Under the pieces are notes generated by a model that saw only the letters and a program-made list of their open reading frames with translations, did no database searches and was not told where the DNA came from. A stretch of 41,491 bases of DNA, taken from Planctomycetota bacterium (GTDB lineage: Bacteria; Planctomycetota; PLA2; JAEUHO01). Location of the stretch: positions 1-41,491 of the forward strand of contig JADZCA010000022.1 in NCBI GenBank assembly GCA_020851795.1, given 5' to 3'. Numbering within the stretch: the stretch's first letter is position 1; every line of letters starts with the position of its first letter. Made by a program: the position numbers and the translations under genes. Shown here piece after piece: positions 13,927 to 23,166 of this stretch.

Positions 13927-16122
13927 ATGCCCGACGCCCGCTGGGACGAGCTCGAGCGCGCGATCCGCGCCAAGGACAGCGAGGCCGCCGAGCGCCTCTG
14001 GCTGGAGCTGCTCGAGCGCGACCCCGGTCACGTGGACGGCTTCCTCCGGGCCGCCGACGGGATCATGGAGCGGGCGGGCGGGCGGCGGCAGGCCGGCGTC
14101 CTCCTGTGGATGGTGGCCGGCGCGCTCAAGGACAAGGGTCGCGAGCGCGACCTCGTCCGCCTCTACGTCCGGCTGGCCAAGATCGCCCCGGACGACGGCA
14201 CGCTCCGTCAGGCGCTCGTGGACGCGACCCGCACGGCCTACGCCAGTCGGGCCGACGTCGAGGCGCTGCTCGAGCGCAGCGGGGTGGTCGGCGGCGCCGC
14301 CGCGGACCTCGCCAAGCAGGCCGAGGCGCTCGAGCGCTACCTCCGCCTCGAGCCCGGGGCGTACGTGTTCCACAAGACGGGGTGGGGGATCGGACGCATC
14401 GCCGAGTACCTGCCCGAGCGCGGCCGCTGCGTCATCGACTTCATCAGCAAGCGCGGCCACGAGATGGACCTCCTCGCCGCCGCCGACCTCCTCGAGCGGC
14501 TGCCCGAGGACGACCTGCGCGTCATGGCGGCCTACCGCAAGGACGAGCTGCGCCGGCTCGCCGCCGCGGCGCCGCTCGAGATGCTCGCCAAGGCCGTGCG
14601 CCGGCTCGGCGGCGACGCGCCCCTGCGCCACATCAAGGACGTCCTCGTCCCCGACGCGGTGGACAAGAACGCCTGGGCCGGGTGGTGGAAGGAGGCGAAG
14701 AAGCTCGCCACGCTCGACCCCGCCTGGACCGTCGGGCCCGGCGCCGACCCGCGCGTCACCCACACCGAGGGCGGCACGGCGGACTTCAACACGCTCCTGC
14801 TGCGCCAGCTCTCCTTCGCCAAGGACGCGCCCGCCCGCCGCGCCACGCTGCGCGAGTTCGCCAAGACCGCCGGCACCGACCCGACGGCCCGTGGCGTGCT
14901 CGCCCTGCAGGCGAAGGCCGGCCTCGCCGAGGCCCCCGCGTGGGACGGCGCCGGTCGCGTCGCGTGGGCGTTGCTCGTCGCCGAGCTCGACGGCGAGGAC
15001 CCGGTCGCGGTCCTCGCGCCGACCTTCGAGGCGTCGCAGGACCCGCGCGGGCTCGTCACCGGGCTGACCGAGGACGCCGCGCGCGCCGTCGCCGCCCGCG
15101 CCTGCTGGAAGGGGCGTCCCGCCGACGGCCCCGCGACGCTGCTGTCGATCGCGTTCACCGACGACGCCGCGGTCGCCGACGCCTACGCCGAGCTCGCCAT
15201 CGCGGCGAAGGACCAGGCGGCGCTCGACCGCCTGCTCGACCCGATCTTTGCCGACCCGCCGGCCCGTCCCTTCCTCTACGAGTGGGCCGTGCGCGGGCTG
15301 ATGCGCGGCCGCTGGCCGGGGCGCAAGGCCGACCCGGCGCGCGTGGCCGAGCAGGTGCTGCGCACCGCCGACGCGATCGCCTACCAGGTCAAGCGCAGCG
15401 GCGAGGCGCGCAAGCAGAAGGCGGTGGACGCCCTCTCCAACCTGCTCTCGGAGAAGAACTGCAAGCTCGTGCAGGACGCGTGCGCGGCGATCGACGTCGA
15501 GGGCGCGCGCCACCTGCTGCGCCTGCTCGACCGCAACCTCGGGCTCAAGCCCCGCCCGAAGGAGAAGCTCGAGGACGTCGTGCTGCGCGCGCACCCGACG
15601 TCGCTGACGGCGTCCACGCGCGCCAGCGACGCGCCGACCGAGGCGCCGCCGAGCGAGATCTACATGACGCAGGCCGGCATCGACAAGCTGCGCCGCGAGC
15701 ACGAGAAGATCGTCAACGAGGACATGCCGGCCAACGCCGCCGAGATCCAGCGGGCGCGCGAGTTCGGCGACCTCTCCGAGAACGCCGAGTACCACGCCGC
15801 GCGCGAGAAGCAGAGCATGCTCGCGGCGCGGGCCTCGAACCTCAAGACGATGATCGCGCTCGCCCGCGCGATCCGTCCCGAGATCGTCCGCACCGACGCC
15901 GTCAGCGTCGGCACGAAGGTGCGGCTGCGCGACCACGCGGGCCACGAGGTCGTCTACACGCTGCTCGGGCCCGCCGACGTGGACGTCACGCGCGGCGTGA
16001 TCAACTACCAGACGCCGCTCGGGCAGTCGCTCATGGGCAAGAAGCCCGGCGAGTCGGTGTCGCTCGAGGTGCTCGGCGAGAAGCACGCCTACGACGTGCT
16101 CGAGATCGCGTCGGGCCTCTGA
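13927..16122 (+). CDS. greA: Long transcription elongation factor GreA with N-terminal helical extension
   Basis: GreA rescues backtracked RNA polymerase by stimulating transcript cleavage. The usual protein is about 158 residues; this one has 731. Residues 1-145 are TPR-like helices. About 145-200 holds a small beta domain (YVFHKTGWGIGRI) resembling RNA-polymerase-binding CarD/Tudor-like modules. About 200-575 is helical, of unknown role. From Met580 a complete GreA follows. Its coiled coil carries the acidic tip GDLSENAEY (Asp615, Glu618), and its FKBP-like end carries the GQSLMGKKPGE element. Chlamydial GreA proteins are also around 715 residues, so this form fits a PVC-group organism. Start ATG 13927 has GGGAGG at 13917. 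It forms its own transcription unit after the tRNA. Confidence 0.88.
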   Translation: MPDARWDELERAIRAKDSEAAERLWLELLERDPGHVDGFLRAADGIMERAGGRRQAGVLLWMVAGALKDKGRERDLVRLYVRLAKIAPDDGTLRQALVDATRTAYASRADVEALLERSGVVGGAAADLAKQAEALERYLRLEPGAYVFHKTGWGIGRIAEYLPERGRCVIDFISKRGHEMDLLAAADLLERLPEDDLRVMAAYRKDELRRLAAAAPLEMLAKAVRRLGGDAPLRHIKDVLVPDAVDKNAWAGWWKEAKKLATLDPAWTVGPGADPRVTHTEGGTADFNTLLLRQLSFAKDAPARRATLREFAKTAGTDPTARGVLALQAKAGLAEAPAWDGAGRVAWALLVAELDGEDPVAVLAPTFEASQDPRGLVTGLTEDAARAVAARACWKGRPADGPATLLSIAFTDDAAVADAYAELAIAAKDQAALDRLLDPIFADPPARPFLYEWAVRGLMRGRWPGRKADPARVAEQVLRTADAIAYQVKRSGEARKQKAVDALSNLLSEKNCKLVQDACAAIDVEGARHLLRLLDRNLGLKPRPKEKLEDVVLRAHPTSLTASTRASDAPTEAPPSEIYMTQAGIDKLRREHEKIVNEDMPANAAEIQRAREFGDLSENAEYHAAREKQSMLAARASNLKTMIALARAIRPEIVRTDAVSVGTKVRLRDHAGHEVVYTLLGPADVDVTRGVINYQTPLGQSLMGKKPGESVSLEVLGEKHAYDVLEIASGL

Positions 16123-16143
16123 CCGGCGCAGACCGGGGCCCGG

Positions 16144-16192
16144 CGTGCCTTCGACGCTCGACGGGCCTCGTCGTCCGTGAGCTCGGCGGGCT
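16144..16192. repeat. 49-bp dispersed intergenic repeat, copy 1
   Basis: It is about 80% identical to 37123-37171, sharing CGACGGGCCTCGTC followed by CGTGA and TCGG. Both copies lie between convergent genes, here greA and the GGDEF-EAL gene. The rest of 16123-16243 shows nothing further. Confidence 0.45.
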
Positions 16193-16243
16193 CGCGGGCG
16201 GCGCCGGGGCCTCGCGCGGGGGGCGCGCGGGCCCCGCTCGCCC

Positions 16244-19069
16244 TCAGCGCCCGCCGGCCGCGACGGTGGCGTAGGCGCCGCTCTCCGAGCGGACGGCGAG
16301 GTCGAGGACCGCGTCGAGCGTTGTCGGGCGGCTGAACAGGTAGCCCTGCGCGTGCTCGCAGCCGAGCGTGCGCAGCGCGGCCGCCTGCGTCTCGGTCTCG
16401 ACGCCCTCGGCGATGGTCCGCAGCCCGAGCGCCGCGCCGAGCGCGACGATCGACTGCGCGAGCATCGAGTCGCGGTCCTCGCCGCTGTCGAGGCGCTCGA
16501 CGAACTCCCGCGGGATCTTGAGCACGTCGAGCGGGAAGCGGTGCAGGTAGGACAGCGACGAGTAGCCGGTCCCGAAGTCGTCGATGCCGAGGCGCACGCC
16601 GAGCTGCTTGACGGCGTGGAGCGTGCCGAGGATGCCCTCCGCGCGCTGCACGAAGAGGCTCTCGGTGACCTCGAGGCAGAGGCGCTCGGGCGGGAAGCCG
16701 GTGCGCTCGAGCGCCGCGCGGACCATCCCGACGAACTCGGGGTCGTGCAGCTGGCGCGCCGACACGTTGACCGACAGCGACGGCGCGCTCGGCCCCGGCC
16801 AGCGGCCGCGCAGCGACGCGACGTCGGCCAGCGCGCGCTCGAGGACGAAGCGCCCGAGCGAGAGGATGAGCCCCGACCCCTCGGCGAGCGGGATGAACCG
16901 CACCGGGGAGATCTCGCCCAGCGTCGGGTGGCGCCACCGGACCAGCGCCTCCATGCCGGAGACCGTGCGGTCGGCGGTGCGGACGATGGGCTGGTAGACG
17001 ACCCGCAGCTCGCCGCGCTCGATCGCCGCGCGCAGCTGCGTCTGGATCTCGAGGTTCTCGAGCGCCGTCGCCTGCATCGTCGGCTCGAACGGGACGACGC
17101 TCCCGCGCCGCCGCGCCTTGGCGGCGTACATCGCGGTGTCGGCGTTGCGCAGGAGCGACTCGCGCGAGCCGCCGTCGCGCGACGTCGCGACGCCGACGCT
17201 CGCCGTCGCCGGGACCTCGAGCCCCTCGACGACGAACGGCTCGCGGAACGCCTCGAGGACGCGCTCGGCGAGCCGCACCGCCGCGGCGTCGTCGACGAGG
17301 TCCTCGGCGAGCACCGCGAACTCGTCGCCGCCGAGGCGGGCGGCCGTGTCGCAGTCGCGCACGACCGCGCGGATCCGCTGCGCGACCTGCCCGAGCAGCG
17401 CGTCGCCGGCGCCGTGCCCGAGGCCGTCGTTGACGGTCTTGAAGTCGTCGAGGTCCACGAACACCACGGCCACGAGCCGCCCGCTGCGGTGCGCGCGCGC
17501 GAGCGCCTGCTCGACGCGGTCGCGGAACAGCGAGCGGTTGGCCAGCCCCGTCAGCGGGTCGTGGAACGCCTGGTGGGTGAGCTGCTCCTCGAGCGCGGCG
17601 CGCTCGGTCACGTCGCGCACGTTGACGACGAAGCCTCGCACCGCCGGGTCGTCGAGGAGGTTGGTCATCGCCGACTCGACGCGCGTGCCGCGCACGCCCG
17701 GGCGGCTCGACGCGGTCCACTCGGTGCGCACCGGCGTGCGCGGCGAGGAGCGCGACCGCGCCAGCGCGGCGGCGAGGGCGGCCTGGTCGGGGCCGTCGGC
17801 GAGCTTGCGGAACGGCGTGCCGACGAGCGCCTCGGGCGTCGCGCCGCCGATGCCGTGCACCGAAGGGCTCGCCCAGCGCACGGTGCCCTCGGCGTCGAGG
17901 AGGAGGACGCCGTCGGCCGCGTGCCGCACGAGCGCGGAGAGGCGCGCCTCGCCGAGCAGGTCGGCGCGCTCGCGCCACAGCTTCGCGTTCTCGCGCAGCG
18001 CGAGCAGCTGACGTGCGACGAGCAGGCCCGTCAGGCCCACGACGCCCGCCACGAGGTCGGCGGCGCTCAGTGCGCCCGCGTGCAGCACCTCGGTGACGAG
18101 CAGCGCGAAGGCGAGCGCCGCCGCGACGTAGGGGAGCGGCCCGAGGGGCCGGCCGCCCGACGGGACCGACGGGGCGCGGTCGAGCGCGCCGACGTGGGTG
18201 TGCCGCTCGCAGGCCGCGAGCACGAGCACCCAGTCGGCCACCCACAGCGTGTCCGCGATGCCGCCCGTCTCGAACCCGTCGCCCAGCTCCTCGACCGCCC
18301 AGATCACGTCCGCCGCGAAGCCGCAGAGGAAGCCGGCGGCGAGCAGCCCGACCGTGCGGCGGCCGAGCGACCCCGGCATGCGCAGCACGAGCGCGGTCAC
18401 GGCGAGGAAGAGCGCGACGTCGCCGAAGGAGTGCAGCAGCGGGAGGACGTTGGCCCCCGCGCCGGAGGCCGCTGCGAGCTGGGGCCGCAGCACGAAGCGC
18501 CAGAACGCCATCGAGACCGCGACGAACACGGTGCCGATGTCGAGCAGCAACGGCGTCCTCGGGCCGCGGCGCGCGTCGCCGGGGAACGCCATCAGCGCCG
18601 CGATCGTGAGCCCGTAGTGGACGTAGTAGACGAGGTTGGTGACGACGTCGTCGGAGGGCGACACGCCGCGCAGGTCCTCGGCCACGCACCAGAGCGCGTC
18701 GCCGAGGGCGAGGGTGAGCAGGCCGGCGCCGAGCAGCCGCCACGGGCGGGAGGCTCCCGACCCGAGCACCGCCGACGCCCGGGCCGTGGCGAAGGCCCGC
18801 CAGCCCGCGAGCACCGAGATCGGCAGCACCCCGACGTTGGTGACCCAGCTTTCCCACGCGCCCGACGTCGCGCGGCGCACCCCCTCGTACAGGAGCGCGT
18901 AGGCGATCCCGACCAGCAGCCACGGCCGCTCGAGCAGGAACGCCCTCGCCTTCCGCCCCTTGGGATCGGGGAGGATCGGGAGGCGGGAATCCGACTCCGC
19001 GAGGGGGACGGGGGGGGGGAGCGGGGAGTTCACGGGCCGCCGACGGGCACGACCGGGGACGGCCACCAC
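16244..19069 (-). CDS. Membrane GGDEF-EAL protein (cyclic-di-GMP synthesis/breakdown) with PAS domain
   Basis: The 941-residue product begins with about ten membrane segments (residues 50-350, e.g. LLVGIAYALLY, LLGAGLLTLALGDALW, DVALFLAVTALVL). A PAS domain follows at about 375-490 (AADGVLLLDAEGTVRWASPS). The GGDEF domain has the intact GGDEF at 580-584 and an RxxD inhibitory site (Arg571-Asp574) at the right spacing. The EAL domain has intact EAL at 707-709, DDFGTGYSSL and DVLKIPREFV. Both cyclase and phosphodiesterase residues are present, so it could do either. The start is uncertain: GTG 19069 or GTG 19066 give the longest form, and GTG 19033 is possible. The first membrane segment begins well after all three. 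Confidence 0.87.
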   Translation of the reverse strand: MVAVPGRARRRPVNSPLPPPVPLAESDSRLPILPDPKGRKARAFLLERPWLLVGIAYALLYEGVRRATSGAWESWVTNVGVLPISVLAGWRAFATARASAVLGSGASRPWRLLGAGLLTLALGDALWCVAEDLRGVSPSDDVVTNLVYYVHYGLTIAALMAFPGDARRGPRTPLLLDIGTVFVAVSMAFWRFVLRPQLAAASGAGANVLPLLHSFGDVALFLAVTALVLRMPGSLGRRTVGLLAAGFLCGFAADVIWAVEELGDGFETGGIADTLWVADWVLVLAACERHTHVGALDRAPSVPSGGRPLGPLPYVAAALAFALLVTEVLHAGALSAADLVAGVVGLTGLLVARQLLALRENAKLWRERADLLGEARLSALVRHAADGVLLLDAEGTVRWASPSVHGIGGATPEALVGTPFRKLADGPDQAALAAALARSRSSPRTPVRTEWTASSRPGVRGTRVESAMTNLLDDPAVRGFVVNVRDVTERAALEEQLTHQAFHDPLTGLANRSLFRDRVEQALARAHRSGRLVAVVFVDLDDFKTVNDGLGHGAGDALLGQVAQRIRAVVRDCDTAARLGGDEFAVLAEDLVDDAAAVRLAERVLEAFREPFVVEGLEVPATASVGVATSRDGGSRESLLRNADTAMYAAKARRRGSVVPFEPTMQATALENLEIQTQLRAAIERGELRVVYQPIVRTADRTVSGMEALVRWRHPTLGEISPVRFIPLAEGSGLILSLGRFVLERALADVASLRGRWPGPSAPSLSVNVSARQLHDPEFVGMVRAALERTGFPPERLCLEVTESLFVQRAEGILGTLHAVKQLGVRLGIDDFGTGYSSLSYLHRFPLDVLKIPREFVERLDSGEDRDSMLAQSIVALGAALGLRTIAEGVETETQAAALRTLGCEHAQGYLFSRPTTLDAVLDLAVRSESGAYATVAAGGR

Positions 19070-19222
19070 GTAGGAGGCCCCCCGGCACTGCGGTTCCCTT
19101 TCGACCCGTCGGCGTCGCCGACTTGAACCGCGGCGGAGGTGGGGGCGCGATCCGGGGGGCGCGGCACGCCGCCCGACGACCCGGCGCGGCCCCGACCTCG
19201 TCGGCTCGTGGGACGCCCGGGC

Positions 19223-21775
19223 TCAGCTACGGCGCGCGACGCCGTTGACCACGCGCGCGAGCTCGCGGATGTCGAACGGCTTGCGGACGTAGGGGAGGCC
19301 CAGCTGCTCGATCGAGCGGAACGCGTCCTGCTCGAGGATGTCGCCGGTCATGAAGACGACCTTCGACGCGAGCTCGGGGTGGGTCTGCGCGAGGCGCCGG
19401 TGCAGGCCGATGCCGTCGAGCTCGCCGGGCATGCGCAGGTCGGTGAGCAGCACGTCGTAGGTGCCCTCGGCGAGGCGCGCGAGCGCCTCGGTCGAGTCCT
19501 TGGCGGCGTCCACCTCGTAGCCGTTGAGCTCGAGCACATGCGTGACCACGTCGCGCACGACCTGCTCGTCGTCCACGACGAGGACGCGGCGGTCGGGCGC
19601 GGCCTCGGGCGGCGGCGGTTTCGGCTCGGCGACGACCGCGGGCGGCGCCTCCTCGGCCGCGGTCGAGCACGGCAGCCGGATCGTGAAGCGCGCGCCGCGG
19701 CCCGGCTCGGACTGCACGTCGATCGTGCCGCCGTGGTCGGTCACGATGCCGTAGCAGAGCCCGAGCCCGAGCCCGGTCCCGCGCTCGCGCGTCGTGAAGA
19801 AGGGGTCGAAGACGCGGTCGAGGAGGTGGCGCGGGATCCCGGGCCCCGTGTCCTCCACGACGATCTCGATCACGGCGCCCTTCCAGCGCGTCGTGAACGT
19901 GATGCGGCGCACCGGCGTCGCGGCCTCCACCATCGCCTCGCGGGCGTTCTGCGCGAGGTTGACGAAGACCTGCTGCCATCGGCTCACGTCGAGCGGGACG
20001 CTGGGCGCGCGCTTGTCGAACTCGCGCACCATCTCGACGTTGTCGAGGCGGAACTGGTACTCGTTGAGCGTGATGACCGACTCGATCACCTCGTTGACGC
20101 TGGCGGCCTGGCGCTCCGAGCGCGACTGGCGCGCGAACGTCAGCAGGTTCTCGACGATCTTGCGGCAGCGGCGCGCGTTGGCCTCGATGCGCTCGATGTC
20201 GCGCCGCGACCACTGCTCGGTCGGCTGCGAGAGGAACAGCTGCGCGAAGCCGAGGATCCCGGCCAGCGGGTTGTTCAGCTCGTGCGCGACGCCGCTGACC
20301 ATCTCGCCCATCGCCTTGAGGCGCTCGGACTGGTGCAGCTGGCTCTGCAGCTCCTTCTCGCGCGTGACGTCGCGCGCGAGCGCGAGCAGCCCCTTGCGCA
20401 CGCCCGCCTCGGTGACGAGCGGCTGCAGCTCCGCGGCGACGAAGCGCATCCGCCCGTCGGCGTGCAGCGTGCGGAACTCGACGCCGTGCTGCGGCGTGCC
20501 GCGCGCCGCGGCCTCGAGCGCCTCGCGCCAGCGGGCGCGGTCCTCGGGCACCGCGAGGTCGGCGGGGTCGCCCAGCCGCGAGAGGACCGTGGTGCGGTCG
20601 AGCCCCGTGAGGTCGGCGACCGCCGGGTTGGCGTAGGAGAGCCGCCCGCCGGTGTCCACCTGCAGGACGCCCACCGTGGCCGCCTCCACCAGCGTGCGGT
20701 ACTCCTCCTCGGACTCCTTGACGCGGCCGAAGAGGCGCGCGTTCTCCATCGCGGTCGCGAGCTGGTGCGCGGCGGTCTCGAGCGCGAGCACGTCCGCCTC
20801 GGTGAACGCCGCGACGACGTCGCTCTCGACGTTGAGGACCGCCTCGACGACGCCGCCGATGCGGACCGGCACCGCGACCTCGCTGCGCGTGTCGGGCCAC
20901 CAGTTGACGTAGTCGGCCTCGCGCGTGACGTCGTCGCAGCGCACCGTGCGGCCGCTGCGCGCCACGCGGCCGACGACGCCCTGCCCGAAGTCGATGCTGC
21001 CGTCCACGCGGTCGGGGGCGTGGTAGCGCGACGACTGCGCGCGCAGCGCGATCTTGCGCGTGTCGCGGTCCACCACGAACAGCGTCACGTGGCGGAAGCC
21101 GAACGTGCGCTGCACGTCCACGACCGCCTGCCGCAGCAGGAGGTCGAGGTTGAGGATCGAGTTGACCTTGCGGCCGAGGTCGTTGACCAGCAGCAGCTGC
21201 TCGAACCGGCGCCGCTCCTCGGCCCGCGCGGCCGCGGCGCGCACGGCCGCGGCGGCCACGAACGAGGCGACCTCGACGGCGCGCAGCGCCGCCGCCATCG
21301 CCGGTCCCTCGGCGCGCACCGCGACGGCGCCGACGAGGTCGCCGCCCGCGCGCAGCGGGACGAAGACGGCGTCCGGGGACGGCGCCGCGCCCTTGCCGCC
21401 GGCCGCGGGGCGGGCGAGCTCGGGCGGGGCCGGGCGCGTGATCGGCTCGACCGAGGCGAGCACCTCGGGCCACGGGGCGCTCGTCCGCGGGACCCGCTCG
21501 GCCTGCACCGGCGGCTGCGCGAACGTGCCGCGCTCGGAGGCGAGGTGCAGGCAGCGGTCGCGCACGGCGCACTCGCGCGCCCGGGCGCACGACGCGCACC
21601 GGTCGCCGGGGCCCACGAGGAAGACGCGTACCGAGGCGCCGGGGACGAGGCGCGCGAGGTGCTCGCCCAGCCGCTCCGCAGCGGCGTCCGCGTCGGGCGC
21701 CTGCGACAGCTCGCGCACCAGGTCGGCGAGGGCCGCGTCGGCGGGCAGCGGGGGGGGCACGGGGTCGGACGCCAT
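19223..21775 (-). CDS. Hybrid sensor histidine kinase: GAF-GAF-PAS-HisKA-HATPase-REC
   Basis: The 850-residue protein has no membrane segment and is likely cytoplasmic. The first GAF-like region (1-185) contains the cysteine cluster C60-x2-C63-x5-C69-x5-C75. The second GAF (about 195-345) has NSILNLDLLLRQ and GVVGRVARSG. PAS is at about 355-470. HisKA has the phosphorylated His498 in VSGVAHELNNPL. The ATPase has its N box around Asn610, with DTGPGIP and GTGLGLGL. The C-terminal receiver has VLVVDDE and the phospho-acceptor Asp779 in VLLTDLRMPG. It could sense redox state or a bound metal through the cysteines; that is inference. The output partner is not in the window. Start ATG 21775. Confidence 0.92.
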   Translation of the reverse strand: MASDPVPPPLPADAALADLVRELSQAPDADAAAERLGEHLARLVPGASVRVFLVGPGDRCASCARARECAVRDRCLHLASERGTFAQPPVQAERVPRTSAPWPEVLASVEPITRPAPPELARPAAGGKGAAPSPDAVFVPLRAGGDLVGAVAVRAEGPAMAAALRAVEVASFVAAAAVRAAAARAEERRRFEQLLLVNDLGRKVNSILNLDLLLRQAVVDVQRTFGFRHVTLFVVDRDTRKIALRAQSSRYHAPDRVDGSIDFGQGVVGRVARSGRTVRCDDVTREADYVNWWPDTRSEVAVPVRIGGVVEAVLNVESDVVAAFTEADVLALETAAHQLATAMENARLFGRVKESEEEYRTLVEAATVGVLQVDTGGRLSYANPAVADLTGLDRTTVLSRLGDPADLAVPEDRARWREALEAAARGTPQHGVEFRTLHADGRMRFVAAELQPLVTEAGVRKGLLALARDVTREKELQSQLHQSERLKAMGEMVSGVAHELNNPLAGILGFAQLFLSQPTEQWSRRDIERIEANARRCRKIVENLLTFARQSRSERQAASVNEVIESVITLNEYQFRLDNVEMVREFDKRAPSVPLDVSRWQQVFVNLAQNAREAMVEAATPVRRITFTTRWKGAVIEIVVEDTGPGIPRHLLDRVFDPFFTTRERGTGLGLGLCYGIVTDHGGTIDVQSEPGRGARFTIRLPCSTAAEEAPPAVVAEPKPPPPEAAPDRRVLVVDDEQVVRDVVTHVLELNGYEVDAAKDSTEALARLAEGTYDVLLTDLRMPGELDGIGLHRRLAQTHPELASKVVFMTGDILEQDAFRSIEQLGLPYVRKPFDIRELARVVNGVARRS

Positions 21776-21785
21776 CGAGCGGGGG

Positions 21786-21791
21786 ATTCTA
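21786..21791 (-). promoter_or_regulatory. -10 hexamer TAGAAT for the hybrid kinase
   Basis: On the minus strand TAGAAT ends ten bases before the ATG at 21775. A 9-bp repeat occupies the place where a -35 element would lie. Confidence 0.45.
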
Positions 21792-21833
21792 GCCCGCCGA
21801 GCCCGCCGAGCCCGCCGAGCCCGCCGAGCCCGC
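21792..21833. repeat. 9-bp tandem repeat GCCCGCCGA, four full copies and a partial
   Basis: Units are at 21792, 21801, 21810 and 21819, with a partial fifth. It sits directly upstream of the kinase -10 box. Copy-number changes there could alter promoter spacing. The remaining gap up to 21979 shows no gene. Confidence 0.8.
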
Positions 21834-21979
21834 GTGCCCCGACCGTGGCTCGACGTGCGTCCGGCGCTCGAAGGGCTTCGTCTCCCGACGGCGCGGCGGG
21901 CCCGCCCGCCGAGCTCACGCGCCGACGAGATCGGGGCAGCGGCTCGCGCCCGAGCGCGTCGCGGGGCCCCGCCCCGCGA

Positions 21980-22651
21980 TCACGGGGAGGTCGATGCCGT
22001 GGCGTCGGGGGCGGACGGGGCGCGACGGCGCGCGAGCACCGTGGCCAGCCCGACGCCCACCGGCCAGCCCAGCGCGGCCATGAGGACGACGAAGGTGAGC
22101 GGGTGCAGCTGGAGCACCACCGTCGGCACCGGGGCGAACCCGAGCGCGAGCGCCCCGACGATCGACCGACGCAGCGGCGACGCGGCGGCCCCGCCCGCGC
22201 CGAGCAGGCGCTCGCCGAGCAGCGGGATCGTCGCCGTCACGCCCGCGAGCAGCAGCGCCGTGACCGGCAGCCCGAGGACGACGAACGCGACCGCGGCCGC
22301 GGTCCCGCCCGCCTTGGCGGCCGCGGCGACGAGCGCGAGGGCGCCGAGCACGACGAGCGAGCCGACCAGCAGCGGCCCCGTCGGTGACCCGGCGCGGGCC
22401 TCCCGCTCCGCGGCCGCGGCGACGCGCGGCGCGACGGCGCCGAGGACCGCCACGAAGCAGCCGAGCCCGACGAGCGCGAGGATCCCGGCGAGCACCGCGC
22501 CCGCGCCGACGAGCACGTTGGTCGCGCTCTCGACGGGCGACAGCGACGGCTCGGCGGCGAGCGCGGTGGGGGCCGTCGCGACGGCCGCCGCGACGAGGGC
22601 GAGCGCGAGCGTGCCGACGCGGACGCAACGGGACGGACGGGGGCGCATCAT
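21980..22651 (-). CDS. Membrane protein of unknown function, third gene of the sigma-factor operon
   Basis: The 223-residue product starts with a signal-like hydrophobic segment (RVGTLALALVAAAVATAPTALA) and has about five further membrane segments. These include VLAGILALVGLGCFVAVLGA, LLVGSLVVLGALALVAAAA and a pair near the end that includes FVVLMAALGWPVGVGLATVL. I do not recognise a family. The tandem ATG ATG at 22651 has GGAGG about five bases upstream and overlaps the stop of the preceding gene by four bases. The link to the sigma and anti-sigma-like genes suggests an envelope-related role. Confidence 0.7.
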   Translation of the reverse strand: MMRPRPSRCVRVGTLALALVAAAVATAPTALAAEPSLSPVESATNVLVGAGAVLAGILALVGLGCFVAVLGAVAPRVAAAAEREARAGSPTGPLLVGSLVVLGALALVAAAAKAGGTAAAVAFVVLGLPVTALLLAGVTATIPLLGERLLGAGGAAASPLRRSIVGALALGFAPVPTVVLQLHPLTFVVLMAALGWPVGVGLATVLARRRAPSAPDATASTSP

Positions 22652-23163
22652 CGACCTCCGAGGGCGCGACGACGGCGCGCGCCGAGCCACGTCGCGGTGA
22701 GCAGCGCGAGCGCACCGACGACGACCAACGAGCCCGTCCCGCCGGGGACGGCGTCGGCGCCCGCGACGAGCGCGTCGCGCGCGGTGGGGACGGCCGGCGA
22801 CGAGACGGCGCGCAGCGAGGCCGGAGGCACCGGCCACGCGTCGCGGACGGCCTCGGGCACCGGCGCGGACGCGACGGTGGCGGCGGTCGCCGACACCGGC
22901 TCGATGCCGCCGATCGCCGTCGCGCCCGCCGCGGCGACGAGCACCGCCGCGGCCGCGACGCGCAGCGCGCGCGGCAGGCGCAGCGCCGGCTCGCTCGCGG
23001 GGCGCTCCCACGGCGCGGGGCCCGCGGCGCGCAGCGCCGCCGTCACGCGCCCGACGAGGGCGACAGGGAGCGGCCACAGCGGCTCGGCGCGCAGGCGCGC
23101 CTCGAGCGCGTCGCGGTCGGCGTCGTCGTCGAGGGGGTCGTGGGGGGGCAGGTCGGGGGCCAT
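22648..23163 (-). CDS. Probable anti-sigma factor, membrane-anchored
   Basis: The 171-residue product has a short acidic N-terminal part (about 1-65, DPLDDDADRDALEARLRAEP) and a membrane segment at about 70-88. A Ser/Ala/Pro-rich extracytoplasmic stretch follows, then a second hydrophobic segment at about 145-162 ending in RRRR. It lies three bases after the ECF sigma gene, where a cognate anti-sigma factor is usually found. No zinc-binding ZAS motif (HxxxCxxC) is present. The anti-sigma role is inferred from position and topology. Confidence 0.6.
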   Translation of the reverse strand: MAPDLPPHDPLDDDADRDALEARLRAEPLWPLPVALVGRVTAALRAAGPAPWERPASEPALRLPRALRVAAAAVLVAAAGATAIGGIEPVSATAATVASAPVPEAVRDAWPVPPASLRAVSSPAVPTARDALVAGADAVPGGTGSLVVVGALALLTATWLGARRRRALGGR

Positions 23164-23166
23164 CGG

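Noticed and set aside
16352..22387. Long plus-strand open frames opposite the GGDEF-EAL and kinase genes
   Set aside because: They show no domain pattern and are shadows of real genes on the minus strand.
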